From Euborellia annulipes (Eukaryota; Arthropoda; Insecta; Dermaptera; Anisolabididae): a DNA stretch of 64,000 bases. This document shows, in pieces, positions 10,063 to 22,997 of this stretch (position 1 is its first letter; each line of letters opens with the position of its first letter). A program made the translations under genes and the position numbers. Below the pieces are notes generated by a model. That model saw nothing but the letters and a program-made list of their open reading frames with translations, had not been told where the DNA came from and did not search any database. The stretch is from assembly GCA_023213315.1 (NCBI GenBank), contig JAKCPI010006084.1:1-64000 (forward strand), written 5' to 3'.

Positions 10063-10107
10063 TACATTCAAAAATACATTTTTTTACCTGTCTCTGCCTG
10101 ACCTAGT

Positions 10108-10380
10108 GTATATATGTAATATATTATAGAGAAAAGTATTGGTTATGTCAAAAATGATGTTGAGATTTTTGATGGATCTTCACGTTTTAAGGTCCCCTGA
10201 ATGCCAAAATGGTTTTCGCAACATGGTCTGTCTGTGTGTATGTCTCTGTTTTTATGTTTTAAGCATGAAGGAATTGAGCTTAGGAGGTTGAAATTTTAAA
10301 ATAAGCTTTTAATCAAAATCGGCCAATAAGTTCTAGTAGTTTACTGATGTACTTTTTCAGTTTTTTTTTTATTTTCTCTT
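10108..10380 (-). mobile_element. CTGGTG-family element, partial
   Basis: Contains the 3' hairpin region (GTATATATGTAATATATTATAGAG), ATGTTGAGATTTTTGATGGATC, ACGTTTTAAGGTCCCCTGAAT and the ACTGATGTACTTTTTCAG block in reverse order. The part toward the 5' hairpin is missing. Confidence 0.8.
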
Positions 10381-11011
10381 GGCTGCAAGGCTATTCTCCC
10401 AATTCCAACAATAATATTCCTATTATTTTCATTTATTAAATTTAAAGTCAATTTTATTTTAGATAGGCTAGTATGAAAATATATTAAAACGCATCCCAGA
10501 ATGAATAAGTCTATCATTCGCCAAATTACAGAGACGTACAGTGTGTTGAGATTTACGTTAATTAATTACTTGATCCCAGAGGTGAGCCATCATTTTGGAT
10601 TTAAATCCCTAAATCTGATCCGATCGATGATTTTGGATTGAAAAAGGGCAAAAAGTATTTAGAATTGGGATCGAAATCCAAATTCTCTCTATCTTTGCCA
10701 AGTTCATGATTTTAAAATAAAAAAAATATTTAAATATTATTGATGGCTGTATTTTATTTAATTAATTTTTAGTTTCTGGAGAGAAAAATTTCCTCTCAAC
10801 GACCCAGATCTCCTGACTCAATTTTGATTAGGAGAATAAATTTTAACAGAAAAAAAGGTCGAATGAAAACGTACAATATTATGTTCAATTTGAAAATTCG
10901 ATCTGGATTTAAATGCATTTTTGCCAGATCTGTGAATTTTGCCCATAAGTAGTCAGCCTATTCTAAAAAAATTTATATTAAATTAAATTATTATATTTAT
11001 TACTCAAAATT

Positions 11012-11205
11012 TGCTCTCGGGCCTTGGTATAGTGGTTAATTAATTAATTCTGGCCATTACAAAGGGTCGCGGGTCCGCATCCCGTCCTAAGCGACAAAAA
11101 TTGATTTAAATTGTATTGGCTACCAATCAATTTAAATAAATAGGGACGGGGTCTAAATGGCCATAGATGCCGAAAAAGACCTCAAATTAAATTTACTCGA
11201 AAATT
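11012..11205 (+). mobile_element. tRNA-derived SINE, family B
   Basis: A-box-like TTGGTATAGTGGTTAATT and B-box-like CGGGTCCGCATCCCG. The body has complementary AATTGATTTAAAT / CAATTTAAAT segments and the end word GATGCCGAAAAAGACC shared with family A tails. Confidence 0.65.
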
Positions 11206-12237
11206 AGCTTTTAAAAAATAGGGGAAGGGGGGCGGGTGGTTCACAGCAGGGTGCCGACTACACTAGTACCGGTCCTGGTTGTTGAAAAGGATTACAACTA
11301 CTGTTAATATTTCAAAGGAATATTGAATAAACCTTTAATTTTTAATAAATGATTTTCCTCTTAAAAATAAAACACGACCAGCGTTTTACTCGTATAAATG
11401 AACGAAATAATAATTAATAATTTCAGAACCTTTTTGCAAATAAGTGTCAGAATGAAGAATACCTGACTGTCATAATTAATATCTTTAAAAATTAAACTTC
11501 AAAAAAAAATTTGATCGATTAATCTAATATCTTAAAAACCGTTAATTAAAATTTTCTCATTATAATAAACGAGTATTCTACTTCCTTATAAAGTCAGAGA
11601 GTGGCGAAATCTGGTGCCGATTTCCAAAATTTCAAACTAATAGATAAAAATCTTGATTTCTAGGTCAATTACCTTCGATAACGTTCTAGAAAATTAATTC
11701 ATAATTTAAAATTATAATTTCCTATATATTTAATCTAAATCCGAAATCTTTCTGATGCTTGACACATTTTTTTTATTTATTTTTATTTGATTTGATGTGA
11801 AATCTGTCTCTCGTTCTGTCTGTCTATCATTGGATAACACGGAATGTGATTGTTTTTTGAATTCAATTAATACAACACTCTCGTCCTCTATATATATAGA
11901 AATATACATATAAACCAGTTTATGTTTTTGTTGTTGTTGATGTTGTTGTTGATTTTATATTAATAAATTAAAAAATAAAAAATGATTAGAAATTTTATTT
12001 GACACTCTATGATATGCTAATCAAATTAAGTGGAATGTAAATGTACATGTCAAGTGGAAATTGGAATCGAGTTGACAAATTTGAAATGATTAAAATGTTA
12101 ATTTATAATCGGAAATTGGATGTTTTGCAACAATGAAATTTGTTATATTTTTTTAAAAACGAAGTAGTTTACTTTTTTCCGAAATCGGTGGTAGGATTCT
12201 CGTTTTTTGAGTGATAGAATAATAGAAACTAATTAAT

Positions 12238-12619
12238 TTGGGAAATGGAACGCACACCAATTGAGCAAAAACGTTTTCAAACAAAATGTTTTTGACTAAT
12301 CGTGCATAAAACTGTTTTTTCAATGCTTTTCTATGGGTCAACGCACACCGAGGAGGCAAAACACAATTAGACATGATTCGACATCATTGAACAAAATGTT
12401 TTGCTATTGAGCGTTTTGCTCAATTGGTGTGCGTTGGCAATGAGCAAACCGTTTAGTCCGAAACATTTTTGATCAATCAGAGTGCATTGGTATAGAGCAA
12501 AATGTTTTGTCATTGAGTGTTTTGCTCAATCGGTGTGCGTTGGCGTTTTGCTCTTGGACAGAACGTTTTGTCCGACAAGGTTTTTGCTCTATTTGTGTGC
12601 TTTCAGCCTTGGCAACGTT
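12238..12619. mobile_element. hAT-like MITE, 8-bp duplication
   Basis: Inverted subterminal words CACACCAATTGAGCAAAAACG (left) and the complement of GTTTTTGCTCTATTTGTGTG (right); several internal copies of TTTTGCTCAAT and GGTGTGCGTT in both orientations. Flanked by TAATTAAT at 12230-12237 and 12620-12627. Non-coding; the small ORFs over it are chance. Confidence 0.7.
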
Positions 12620-12764
12620 TAATTAATTTTTTAAGCGTCGACTTTCCGGTTGCCAATCTTCTTCAGGACAATAAATGTTACAAATATAAGTTTTTTTGTA
12701 TTATTTAAATGAATATTGTAAATAAAAAATTTTAAAATTTCCTTATGAATGCTCTTGTCTAGAT

Positions 12765-13187
12765 CATTGATTCCCAACCTGGTGATTCCCAAGTGGGCGA
12801 TTTGGGTTATCAGGGGGGCAATAAATAAGTGGGGGGGGGCGATGGGGGGCAATGAGTATTCAAAAGGGAAAAAATTATTAGAGTTTACTAAAATTTAAAA
12901 AAACAAAAATCAAAGAGAAATATCTACTATTTAGAAGGTGGTTTAAAATAGGACAAAAAATTGTCATAAAAATAAAAAAGTCTGAAAATAATTCCAAACT
13001 AGAATCGAAACATCACTTTTGTTTTCATTAAATGAAAAAAGATCCATTTTTGTATTTTCTTAATAAAAATAAAATTATTATATTAGATTTTTAAGAGATT
13101 TAGGTAGAGATAAATGAAATGCGGGCGATAGGTATTAGTCAACCTCCAGAAAGGGGGCGATAGGCTACAAAAGGTTGGGAACCACTG
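12765..13187. mobile_element. hAT-like MITE, 8-bp duplication GTCTAGAT
   Basis: Termini CATTGATTCCCAACCT and AGGTTGGGAACCACTG form a 16-bp imperfect inverted repeat of the widespread CAGTGGTTCCCAACC type. GTCTAGAT occurs directly outside both ends (12757-12764 and 13188-13195). It contains G-rich runs and no ORF. Confidence 0.85.
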
Positions 13188-13195
13188 GTCTAGAT

Positions 13196-14314
13196 CATTT
13201 TGCGGCAATTTTTGCAATCTTTTGATTTGGATTTTACGCACTGTTATAAACGAAGCAACTAGCCTACTATTTGTTTTATTTTTTAAGGCCTTTTACGGCA
13301 TCTGAGGCTATTTAGATAGATCTTTTTCACCTGGGACGGGAAGCAACTTTTAATACGATAGTTAAACATAATCCTTCATAGGATAAATTTTTGGAAATCG
13401 AAATTGTAGAAGAAATTTCGTCATTGTATAGATACATTAAAGCAAACTTTTTTGACAAGCTGATAGCGAGATAAAGAGAGGCGCCCGGCCATCTCTCTCT
13501 TTCTCTCCCTGGCCATGTGTGGTCATCTCGACATTCTTGAAGTCGAATGCCATCAATTGTCTGAAATTGAGGCAAAAAAAACCTCGAGCAATTTGATTGT
13601 TTATTTAATTGCAACCTGTCTATAATTAAATTTCAAATAACACTCAATAAGACCGGGGAAAAAAATTGAAGAAAATCATAGAAGGCACACGCCTAATCAA
13701 AAACAAAAGTATATAAAATTTTTAAACATAAATAAAAAAAATATTATTATTGATTTTTAAAATATTTAATAAATATGTAAAATTTCAAATAAAAGTTCTT
13801 ATTTTCTTCTTATTCCATTGTATTTATTTTTTTGTACGTTTGTCGGTGAGTTTGTCTCGTCGATGCAATAACATTTAATAAAAATAAAGGAAATTGAAAA
13901 GGTTTTAAGACTTCCTTGTTCGGAGCATACTCTCTTCTTCTTTTTCTAATCTTTTTTTTTTTTGTTTTTATTTTTACAAAATACAAAAGCCACGGGATGA
14001 CAATATAATAAATAAATCGCACGCGCAAAGAACAAACGCGTCAATAAATATAAAAAAAAAATCGTAAAATTTGCAATTAGAGATGAAGACAGGGGGAATT
14101 TTTGAATTTGAAAGAAAAGAAAGACCAGCCCTAGGGCATGGCGCATGTTGTGACGCTTATAAATTTATTGATTATTATGATTTCGATATTGTAATATATA
14201 TTTACTCTCAACAGTATATCGTTTGTCTGTAAGCCTTTAGTCATTTTCAACTCCTAAATTATCTTTGCGTAGCTTTAGTTCCGAAAAACATTGACTTTAT
14301 GTGTCAACGAGATG
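13196..14314. other. Non-coding stretch with SINE scrap
   Basis: About 13283-13325 holds a SINE-tail fragment (TTTTACGGCATCTGAGG). 13470-13560 is GC-richer with (CT)n. The ORFs of 60-95 codons here are dominated by simple sequence and look non-coding. Confidence 0.5.
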
Positions 14315-14600
14315 CAGGGAGCGTATATAAGGGGGAGGGGGCGCGCCCTCCCCCGAAATTTTCGAAATCTACTATACAGATATACAGTGAACAAGGGGTA
14401 TATAAGGGAGGTCAAGGAGGCCTCCCCCCAACCAAAATTAAATTTCGTCTTCCTAAAAACAAGGTGAAATGATTTTCAAGGCAGAGAAAAAAATTTTGCC
14501 ATCCTGCGGAAAAATTGATTATAGTTTCGTCAAAAAATTTTCCCTGCAGAAAATTTTTAAGTTCCGCCCCCCCGAAAAAAAATTTATATATACGCCCCTG
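14315..14600. mobile_element. hAT-like MITE, CAGGG-GCGTATATA family
   Basis: Ends CAGGGAGCGTATATA and TATATACGCCCCTG; 8-bp duplication ACGAGATG at 14307-14314 and 14601-14608. The interior has G-rich and C-rich blocks near the ends and an internal second copy of the GGGGTATATAAGGG start. Same family as 52511-52761 and 56605-56975. Confidence 0.85.
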
Positions 14601-14616
14601 ACGAGATGTCATTGTG

Positions 14617-14776
14617 CCGTGGTAATAAAATATTTATATTTTTCTATGATTATAAATTTTACAAGGACAGAACACAACTTTCGATTACCGAAGGTGCGAC
14701 TAGTCACACCAATTTTTTAAAATGTATATTCTCATTTTGACCTCAAAATTGTTTCAAGCACACTTTACTCTTGAAC
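14617..14776 (-). mobile_element. CTGGTG-family fragment, rearranged
   Basis: Contains the inverted TTTATAAATTTTACA block, half of the 5' hairpin (ACAACTTTCGATTACCGAAGG...CACACCA) and then the AATGTATATTCTCATTTTG block out of its normal order. Confidence 0.7.
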
Positions 14777-15211
14777 AACAATTGCTTACAGATAGAATGG
14801 CTTTGGTAAGATGAGAGCTGGTAATTTCATTAAAGGTATTCATCTTAGAAAATAAAGATTCGAGGATGGAGCAATGCTCCATTGGAGCATATGGGCTCAA
14901 ACTCGTGGGAGCCCCCTAGACTTAGGCAACCATTGAGAAGGAGAGGCCAGAAAAAACTAAAAGCCCAAGCATTCCCAGGGGCATACAAAAATTAATTTTC
15001 GCTTGTATATTCAGTAGGAGAAACAGTACACCCATACCTAATTTTATGGCCCAGATGCGTTCCAGAAGTTGGCCGTAAAGGGAAAACCCGTATACCGTTG
15101 CATTGTCAAGGGAGTTACATAAGTGTATAAAATTTCAAAGCTCTAGATTAACTAGAACTGGTCGTAATTTCGATTTGCAGATTTGTCGGAAAAAAACAGG
15201 AAAGCAAGTTA

Positions 15212-15731
15212 ATAAAAGCGTTGTAATAAAAATGGGAAAATATTTATATTTTGTTACCATGGCAAACATTTCTCCTATCTTTCCTATGAAGTATAAGAGC
15301 AAAGTGGTCTTCAGAAGATTTCAATGGCAAAATGAGAATATACATTTCAAAGAATATCTAAAAAATAATTGATTTTTGAATTTTAATCAAAATCGTTGGA
15401 GCGAATTTTGAGAAAATCGAAAAAAAAAAAACTGAAAAATTACATCAGTAAAGTACTAGTACTTTTTGGCCGATCTTAATTAAAAGCTTATTTTCACGCC
15501 TCAGAGGGTGCCTATATTAAATATAAAATTTCCTAGCTCAATTCCTTCATGCTTTAAATTGTTCACAGACAGACAGACAGACAGACCATGTCGCGAAAAC
15601 CACTTTTGTGGACTCAGAGGACCTCAAAACGTGTATATCCATCAAAATATCAACATCGAATTTTTGACATGAATCCAATACTTTCTCACTATATATATAT
15701 TACATATTTATAGAGGTAAGAGAAAGCAAAA
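15212..15731 (+). mobile_element. CTGGTG-family element, 5'-truncated
   Basis: Starts inside the element at ATGGGAAAATATTTATATTTTG and runs through GTTACCATGGCAA, CTTCAGAAGATTTCAATGG, the (ACAG)n tract and GACATGAATCCAATACTTTC to the terminal hairpin ending GGTAAGAGAAAG. Confidence 0.85.
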
Positions 15732-16952
15732 ACCGCTTCGGACTTTCTAATGAAATGAAAAAACAAATGTCAGTATCTGATATTCTATTTAATATAACTT
15801 CAGTACTGGTCTCCTGGTGGAGGATTAGGAGAGGATTTTTTATGGAAACCCGGCAAAAATACCATAGGATTTGCATTTAGTTGTTGGTAGACTGATGTCC
15901 TTACTCTTATTCAATACTAAAGTTGTTTATAATTTAAACAATTCAAACAAATGTTTTGTCTATTCTAGATGAAAAAGTGCGATAAACCGAAACGTCGTGA
16001 TTCTTTGGATAATTCCCAAAATGGAAAATTCTTGCTCTCTCTCTCTCTAGCTCTTGCTAATAGAATTTTAAGTCGGCAAGAGAGGGGGGTATTAGCAATG
16101 GGAATGGAGTCTGGATTCGCGACTTTCAAGGGGCGACTGCAATCCCTTTTAAGGGCATTGCAATTAATGAATTATGCTAAATCTATCCATAATCATATTA
16201 TCTTTCTATAATATTGACCAGCCATATATTTTCCCACGTCGTTTATTTGCAATTACTCAACTTTCATGCATCAACAGTAACAACAACAACAGGGTTAACT
16301 ATTCCTTGTTTGTTTGTTTTTTTTTTTGCACATTAGCAATCGCGCCAAACGACAAACGAGAAATTAATTCTCTACTTTAAATTTATTCCCTTTGTTTTTT
16401 ACAACTAGGCAATTGAATTTCGTTGAAATAAAGATAAAAATCACCAAAAATGGATGGACGTCTTTTTGAAATAAAATACAACAGCTGCAGCTTTATTTAT
16501 TTATTTATTTTTATTTGCTAAAGGGTTTTAAACTTCGAAGCCTCGTTTTATTAAAATACCATATATTAAAGATTTTTATGCCCCATCTTGAGAGGCAAGC
16601 TTGTGTCTTTATATGAGGGGTCCTCCTTGAGAGAGATCCAACTATTAACTTAAATAAATAAAGATCAGACTTTTGATCGGAGATATTATCAACTTAATAT
16701 AATAAAAACACACGCCGTATATTCATACTACACACTAGAGAAGGGAAACTTCTACATGATTAGACATTAGTTGATCTTTTTCTTGTTCTCGGGTGACGTC
16801 ATTGAGTAAGAAAATTTGTTGAACTTTTAATTGAGACAATCTTCATCTCACTAGAACAAGTGGAATTGAGAAGATGCAGCGTTTGTTGAGGGGCAGAAAT
16901 CGAACTTGCTAACACTTTTTCTAGAAATTTGAATCTTTTTAATCCTGTTTAT
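15732..16952. other. Mixed unique DNA with Penelope-like fragment and CRE
   Basis: About 15960-16010 has AAACCGAAACGTCGTGATTC, the 3' part of a Penelope-like module without its palindrome. (CT)n lies near 16036. A perfect TGACGTCA is at 16794-16801. No supported gene. Confidence 0.45.
16794..16801. promoter_or_regulatory. CRE palindrome TGACGTCA
   Basis: Exact CREB/ATF consensus in a non-repeat island. Single-site evidence only. Confidence 0.25.
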
Positions 16953-17572
16953 TAATTTCTCTTACCTATATATATGTTAATATATATTTAGCAAGTATTA
17001 AATTCATGTAGAAAACTTGATGTTGAGATTTTGATGGAAATATATAATACAAATGTACGTTTTGGGGTCCCCTGATCTCAAAAAATGTCTGTCTGGGACA
17101 AATTATCTCAAGAACAAAAAAAGCTACGAGGTTGAAATTTCATATTTAAGTTAGGCACCCCACCCTAGGCGTGAAAATAAGCTTTTTAACGAAATTGGGC
17201 AAAAAGTACTAGAACTTTTCTGATGTACTTTTTCAGTTTTTTTGATTTTTTTCAAAATTGGCTCTAACGATTTTGATTAAAATTTATAAATCATTTATTG
17301 TTTTAGATGATTTTTAAAATGTGTATTCTCATTTTGCACTCAAAATCGTTTTAACCTCACTTTACTCTTGTACCTCATATGAAAGATAGGAAAAATGGTT
17401 GCCATGTGTATCAAAATATAGTTATGTTTATGAATTTTACATTTTGCAGTAGGGCCCACTGTCGGAAACTTTAATAAATATATATCGACACAAAAAATAT
17501 GGTGTGACAAGGACAGAACAAAAACCGAAGAGAAAGTTGTGTGCTGTGCGACCACTCACACCAGATTTTTAT
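16953..17572 (-). mobile_element. CTGGTG-family element
   Basis: Reads in reverse from TTTCTCTTACC-(AT-rich hairpin) through TTGAGATTTTGATGG, TTTTGGGGTCCCCTGA, ACTGATGT..CTTTTTCAG, TTGCCATG, TTTATGAATTTTACA to CACACCAGATTTTT. About 620 bp with small deletions. Confidence 0.85.
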
Positions 17573-17967
17573 ATTAAAATTTAATATCATTGTTTGTTTA
17601 TCACAGGATTTCTTTTTTCGAGAGAAAAGTGATTTCCTTGGGAATTTCAAATAAAAAAAGAAGCTTTCAAAGATGATGACTTCATTGAACCCTTGAGATC
17701 GTAATATTTTAATTCAGATGGATCAAAGGTGTTTATGCTCAAATGCCTCGGGTGGTTAATCAATCTGACTGTGACTCAATCACATGGATAGAAGCTCTGC
17801 ATCCACCCCCGAGTTTCCTTGGTTCTGTCATTCTGTATCTTGTCAATAACCTGAACCTTTTGAGGTGAGCCTCTCAAAGAGATTACAGAAGAAAAGAGAA
17901 AGAGGGAGCAAAGAAAAAAAAAAGAAAAGATTAGGGATAATTTGCTTTTGAAACGCACTATATATTA

Positions 17968-17975
17968 TGACGTCA
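17968..17975. promoter_or_regulatory. CRE palindrome TGACGTCA
   Basis: Exact consensus within TATATTATGACGTCAATTC. A second near-match, TGACGTGA, lies about 90 bp to the right. Confidence 0.25.
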
Positions 17976-18367
17976 ATTCAATAAATATTTCCAATAATCT
18001 TTTTTAATTTCAGGTGACCGTGTTTTTTTGTTTTTTCCCATGCTGAGTCATTTCGATGACGTGATAATTAAGCATCGCTCCACCCACCCCTAAAGTGCGA
18101 CATGTCAAAATGCTTTCACACTTTTGACCTTCGTCATCGATTATGATTATCTTAGCAAAAAAAAAAAAATATATATATATAATATAATTATATCTCATCA
18201 AGTCATCATAAGATTCCATCTATGATGCTTATCAAGAGAATTTCAACCTGTGAAAATTCATTTAATTCAGCTCTATAATTAACAAAGCGTTTAAATTACA
18301 AATGATATCCCTTTTATTATTATTGTGGGAGTTTTTAATTACAGACCACCTTTTGTATTAATTATTC

Positions 18368-18735
18368 ATTAAAAATATAAATATTGTAACACTTTTTTAC
18401 TGCTTATTTTGCAGTTGTTTTCAAGTAATGTGCCCTTACTTCGACTCAAGTGAACCAACCTCCAACAGATACCCATGTGAAGCTAGACGCATTTTATATG
18501 CAATGAAGTTAGGAACATATACGATCATCCCCATGAAGTTAAACTGTGATGATGGTGTCTAACTTCATAGGGATGATCGTGTATGTTCCCAACTTCATTG
18601 CATATAAAATATGACTAATTTCACATGAGTATCCCTTGGAGGTTGGTTCACTTGAGTCGAAGTAAGGGCACAGTTCTTGAAAACGACTGCAGAATAACTA
18701 GTCGAAACGTTGTACAGTATTTATTTTTTTAATAG
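18368..18735. mobile_element. Penelope-like palindromic element
   Basis: Near-perfect inverted repeat of about 368 bp. Arms of about 170 nt (18368-18543 and 18561-18735) are separated by only about 17 nt. Paired words include CTTACTTCGACTCAAGTG / CACTTGAGTCGAAGTAAG. Toward the right end it has CTTGAAAACGACTGC...AGTCGAAACGTTG, a variant of the shared stem-GAAACG module; the left arm holds the decayed complement. Non-coding. No clear target duplication seen. Confidence 0.75.
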
Positions 18736-19334
18736 CAAAACCTAGAAAATGATTGAGAGCATTGCTAAGTTGTAATTTGGGTTCATTGTACCTACTGTTT
18801 ACTTCTCTTTTATCTATATCACTACAATTGGCTTGTCACTACACCTCATCTTATAACAAAACGAACAAAGAAAAGTTGATCTCTTTGTGTCAAAAACTTG
18901 AAAAGAGATTAAAAGTTTAAAGAAAATACAAAACAAAAACAAAATAAATCTTTAGTTAGACCTAATACAAAATATTCAATTTTCCTAATCAGAAGATTTA
19001 GTCTAGATAAGAGTTTCTTAACCTTTGGATGGCGTGAAAAGAAACAAAGAGAGAACAATGAATTTAAGACAAAAAAAAACCATTGTTCGAGTAACTATAA
19101 AGCATGGTATAAGAAAAGTCCTCTAAAGGCTTTAAATGGGAAATAGAAAGAGATGAACAAAACATCTCTTTTGTTGGGGAATAGAGGGGGAAGGTAGCGC
19201 CACAAATTACGAAAAGGAGAAACGAGAACTAAAAAAAGATTAAGGAACAGTCAGAGAAATGTTATAGAAATTGACATATATTTTGTTGTTTTTTATCCGT
19301 AAAAATTATACAACTGTATTGCATTTATGGCGAA

Positions 19335-19722
19335 AATTCGGGAGCTTGCTGGTGTGGCGGGCTAGGGTGTCGGCTTTCTACAAAGGGAGTTGTTGAAATC
19401 CCGTCCTGTGGAAGGAACCTAAAGAAGGTTCCTTCTCAGGTATTCGAAAGGAGCAGGCCAGTGCTGAGGGAGTCCCTCCTCAAATTAGGACATTCTCCCT
19501 AGCATAGAAGAGGTTGGATAAAAGGAGCCGGTTGGAACCATAAAAAGTTAGTTCACTAGCTAGAGACGAGAGCAGGAGGAGGTTAGAGATAGGAAATAAT
19601 GTAACTTCACAGGGTGCTGGTAGATGGCTACGGCCAGAGGCCTTTTGGGTTTGAGGTATGTGTCTTCGTGCACGAAAGCACCTCGGGCAAATAAACGAGA
19701 ATCCTGATATTTCAAACAATAA
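19335..19722 (+). mobile_element. tRNA-derived SINE, family C
   Basis: Head with A-box-like GCTGGTGTGGCGGGC and B-box-like GTTGAAATCCCG. The body has GATAAAAGGAGCCGGTTGG, TAGTTCACTAGCTAGA and GTTAGAGATAGGAAATAATG; the tail has a TTCGTGCACGAA hairpin and CACCTCGGGCAAATAAACG. The body recurs at 61908-62580 and the tail at 24345-24400. Confidence 0.65.
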
Positions 19723-20512
19723 TAATGTCAAAAATTCGAATGTTGAGATTTTAATGGAAATACATGTTCGAGCATACTCTACTGTTATTTTTATTTGGAC
19801 TCGTATCTTTTACCCGTTGAGCACATTTTCTCTTTCCTTCTCTCCTCCAACTATCCCCTCAATTCACGCTCTTTTCGGACGTTATAACGAAACATTTTAA
19901 AATTTTTTACTTTTCTCACTAAGCCTAACATAAAGTTTGAAAACCAACCACTTAGAGCATGAGGGCAAGGGAAGGTTTTTCAACTTTCATAAGCTTAAAA
20001 TTTTCAAATTCGGAATGTTGTGTTAGCACTCCTTATTGGAGAGATGGGAAATATCCCTGAGGTCTTTATTGTTAAGTAAGTCCAAGCAGAGCTGAATGCC
20101 GGATAAGAAACCTCGAGCAATAATATTACTAATAATTTTTTATATGCATATCATTTAATCTCTATAATATAGTTGAATAGACTTGAGTTGAAATAAATTT
20201 TTTTTATCTTCCCAGCCTCAAGTTTAAAAAAAAATCTCATTCATTCACGAAAATAATAATTTAGTCGCTCAGGGAATTGAATATATATTTTTTAGGAACC
20301 AAACTGTAACAATGTCTAACGTCTTAGCCTGCAGATAAATTGGAAGACTTTACTTTGGATATTTCCAATGAATTTGAAATAAATATTACTGAAATCAGCG
20401 GATCTTAAATTTTCACCCTCCCTGAGAAGAGGGGAGGGCAGGGCACTCCATAATTTAAAAACTGCTCAACTAAATCATCTTATAATAGAAGAAAGTTAAA
20501 AAATTTCTATTT
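19723..20512. other. Unique-looking AT-rich DNA
   Basis: A small CTGGTG-family scrap (GTCAAAAATTCGAATGTTGAG, 19727-19765) is present. The rest shows no repeat, ORF or exon I can support. Confidence 0.4.
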
Positions 20513-20763
20513 GGACCGTTTATTTTGAAAGTGGTGTAAGTCCATTTTTTTTTTTTTAAATGAGATATCACATAATTTATGCTTAAATTAATATAAATTT
20601 TCTATGTATAACTAGCTAGTGGTAAATTTCTTAAAAAATTCACATGCTTTGTACAATTGAAAATTGGTCGGTACATAGGTTTTTTAATAAACAGATATGT
20701 TAGCCTTTCATTTTCTCGAAACAATAGAAAATGGACTTACACCACTTTCAAAATAAAAGGTCC
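20513..20763. mobile_element. MITE with 35-bp inverted repeats
   Basis: Left end GGACCGTTTATTTTGAAAG-TGGTGTAAGTCCA, right end its complement ending AATAAAAGGTCC. 251 bp. ATTT lies outside both ends and may be the target duplication. Class II by structure; superfamily not assigned. Confidence 0.75.
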
Positions 20764-22640
20764 ATTTATTATTATTATTATTTTTTTTTTTTAAATAATA
20801 AATTAGATCTATTTAGGTTTGTCGAATCTAATCTAGTTTCTAATTAAATTCAGAATGTATTTTGATTAAAAATTATGCGATAATCAAAAAAAAAAAAATA
20901 TTTTTCTATAAATTCCTCATAGATGTCTCTCACTCTCGCTTTTTCATGGGAATTAATAAAATGCCAAACAAGAAATTCCTTTACAAACAGATACTTAAAA
21001 ATTATAGATTTTTTTTCTGTTTGCAATATTTTAATAATTAAACTTAAAAAAAAAAAAAGATTTTTTTTTTTATAAAACATTCTCGCGGTGAGAATGGAAT
21101 TTAAAGAGAGAGAGGGATGGAGGGAAAGAGAGACCACCTATATAACTTAAATATTTAATGAAAATTCCATCATCTCTGTGTGAAAGTCATAAAAAGTCTA
21201 AATATTATTAATGGATTATTTCAAATATTTCCGTTAATTTCGTGTAATTGCTGGTGGATGTCTGTCTGTCTGTTTTTGCTCTTGTGTTAATGTTAATTTA
21301 TATATCCTAGTATTTAGATGGCTATTTTTAAACTAGATCGCCTTTTTTTTTATTCCGTTAGAGTTAGTTTTTAGGTTGATTGCACAACAACCTAGAATTA
21401 TTTTAGATGGTGTGTACGTGTTAAATTATTAACGTAAGAGAAAAGTCCCTCACTAACAACGGATATTCTTCCTAATGGAGTTTTTTTCGAAGGGGTGAAA
21501 ACATATATAAAGGTAAACGAACTCTTTGAACGGGAGGGCATATTATACTTGATCCTTTGAGGCCCTTGCACCTGCTTTTTTGTATAAACATATATTTAAA
21601 ATTGGTTTTAGTCTTCAAAAATATTTTTTTTCTTTCTGTTAAACAAAACCTTCGTCAAAAGATCTTAATCCGAAATTTGTCATTTGAATTTAACAATGAA
21701 ATTCCATGAAGTTGTTTTCTAATTTCATAAAGTAGTAGTCTGAAATCCTTTATTACATCTACTTTGGGCGGAAAATGATTTCAAACTAGGTTTTTAACAC
21801 AATTGTTGATATGAGCAGGTCAGTATTTTAACAATTTGACGTTTGTCGGTTTCTCGGTCTTTTGGTTTGTCGGTTTTTAGGTGACCAAAATAACACAAGA
21901 ATCAAAATAAAATTTTGTCATTCATTAAATAGTCATAAATCAATTATAGGAAGATTAATTTTCACAAGAACTTTCGGCCAGAAAAAGATCATTTGAATAT
22001 TTTCCGTTTATTTGTTGAATCATTCAGGAGCAGCCAAAAAAAAGCTTCTGATTTGTTAACAATCTATCGAGACGTTTCAGATCACATCTTTAAATAAACG
22101 TAAACTTATTAAGCCGGGAGGCAAGAGAAGAATAACAGCCAGCAAGATCGTTCCTGATAAGCACAGCCGAATTTTGGTTAAGTGGATCCAAGAAACAAGC
22201 GTGTGGAACGTCCCCGGTTGCCGTTGGTAAGATATAAAAGATATATATCGTAGCCGAAAAGGGAAGCTTCAATTAAAACGTGAAGTATACAACAATGCTG
22301 AAAGACTGACAATAAATTTGATAGATTGTTTATATTGTGATTGCTTCTGCTCCTTTCTCTATTCTACAATCAAACAACCACTTGCCAGAAAGGTGGTCAA
22401 AATGTGTAGAAAGCAATGAATAAAATTTTTTTACTCTCTTCATACCGGTAGACCTGGTACTTCATTAATATAGATATTTGACTAGAAAATTTCTGTTAAT
22501 GAACAGCTACTATAACATATGGATGGAAATGATTTGACCCTTCATCACATTGGGATCGTAATATCAACAACAAATAAACCGAAAATATGTAAGTCAAAAG
22601 TCCTTATTAAAATTAATTTTAACATTAAACCTACTACTAT
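20764..22640. other. AT-rich DNA with one low-copy conserved block
   Basis: Mostly homopolymers and simple repeats. 22125-22210 contains AACAGCCAGCAAGATCGTT, related to blocks at 27305 and 36252 (see findings). No gene supported. Confidence 0.45.
22125..22222 (+). repeat. Low-copy 'CAGCCACCAAGATCGTT' block, copy 1
   Basis: Shares AACAGCC(A/G)(C)CAAGATCGTT, then GG.T....GAAACAAG.GTG(T/C)GGAA, with 27305-27395 and partly with 36252-36335. It ends next to a donor-like TTG/GTAAGA. GC-richer than its surroundings. Nature unknown. Confidence 0.35.
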
Positions 22641-22893
22641 TTTTTTTTTTTAACATTCACACTTTTTTATCATTCATACACACATTCACAGAGTCTTTTC
22701 GGCAACTCAGGCCATTTAATACTTTTAACGATACTCAGTATGTTTAATATATCTATTGGGGGTCCAGGCATTTTTAAGTCATTTGGGATCCAAATGCCTT
22801 AAATAAAATCATCGGACTGCCTGGGGCCCGAACCCGCGACGTTCGGTATAGAAGGTAGGCACACTTCCAACTAGTACAAGCCCCGTGGGCCAC
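22641..22893 (-). mobile_element. tRNA-derived SINE, family A
   Basis: Reverse orientation: T-run, complement of the GTGTGAATGT tract, GGGGGTCCAGGCATTT, AAATAAAATCATCGGACTGCC and the B-box complement GGGCCCGAACCCGCG at about 22825-22840. Confidence 0.8.
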
Positions 22894-22997
22894 CTACTAC
22901 TATTAATCGATATCAAATGGCTATTAATATCGGAATTTCGAGGTATAAAGTCATATCTATTCTAAATTAGAACAAACAGAGGAACAAAAATCAAAAA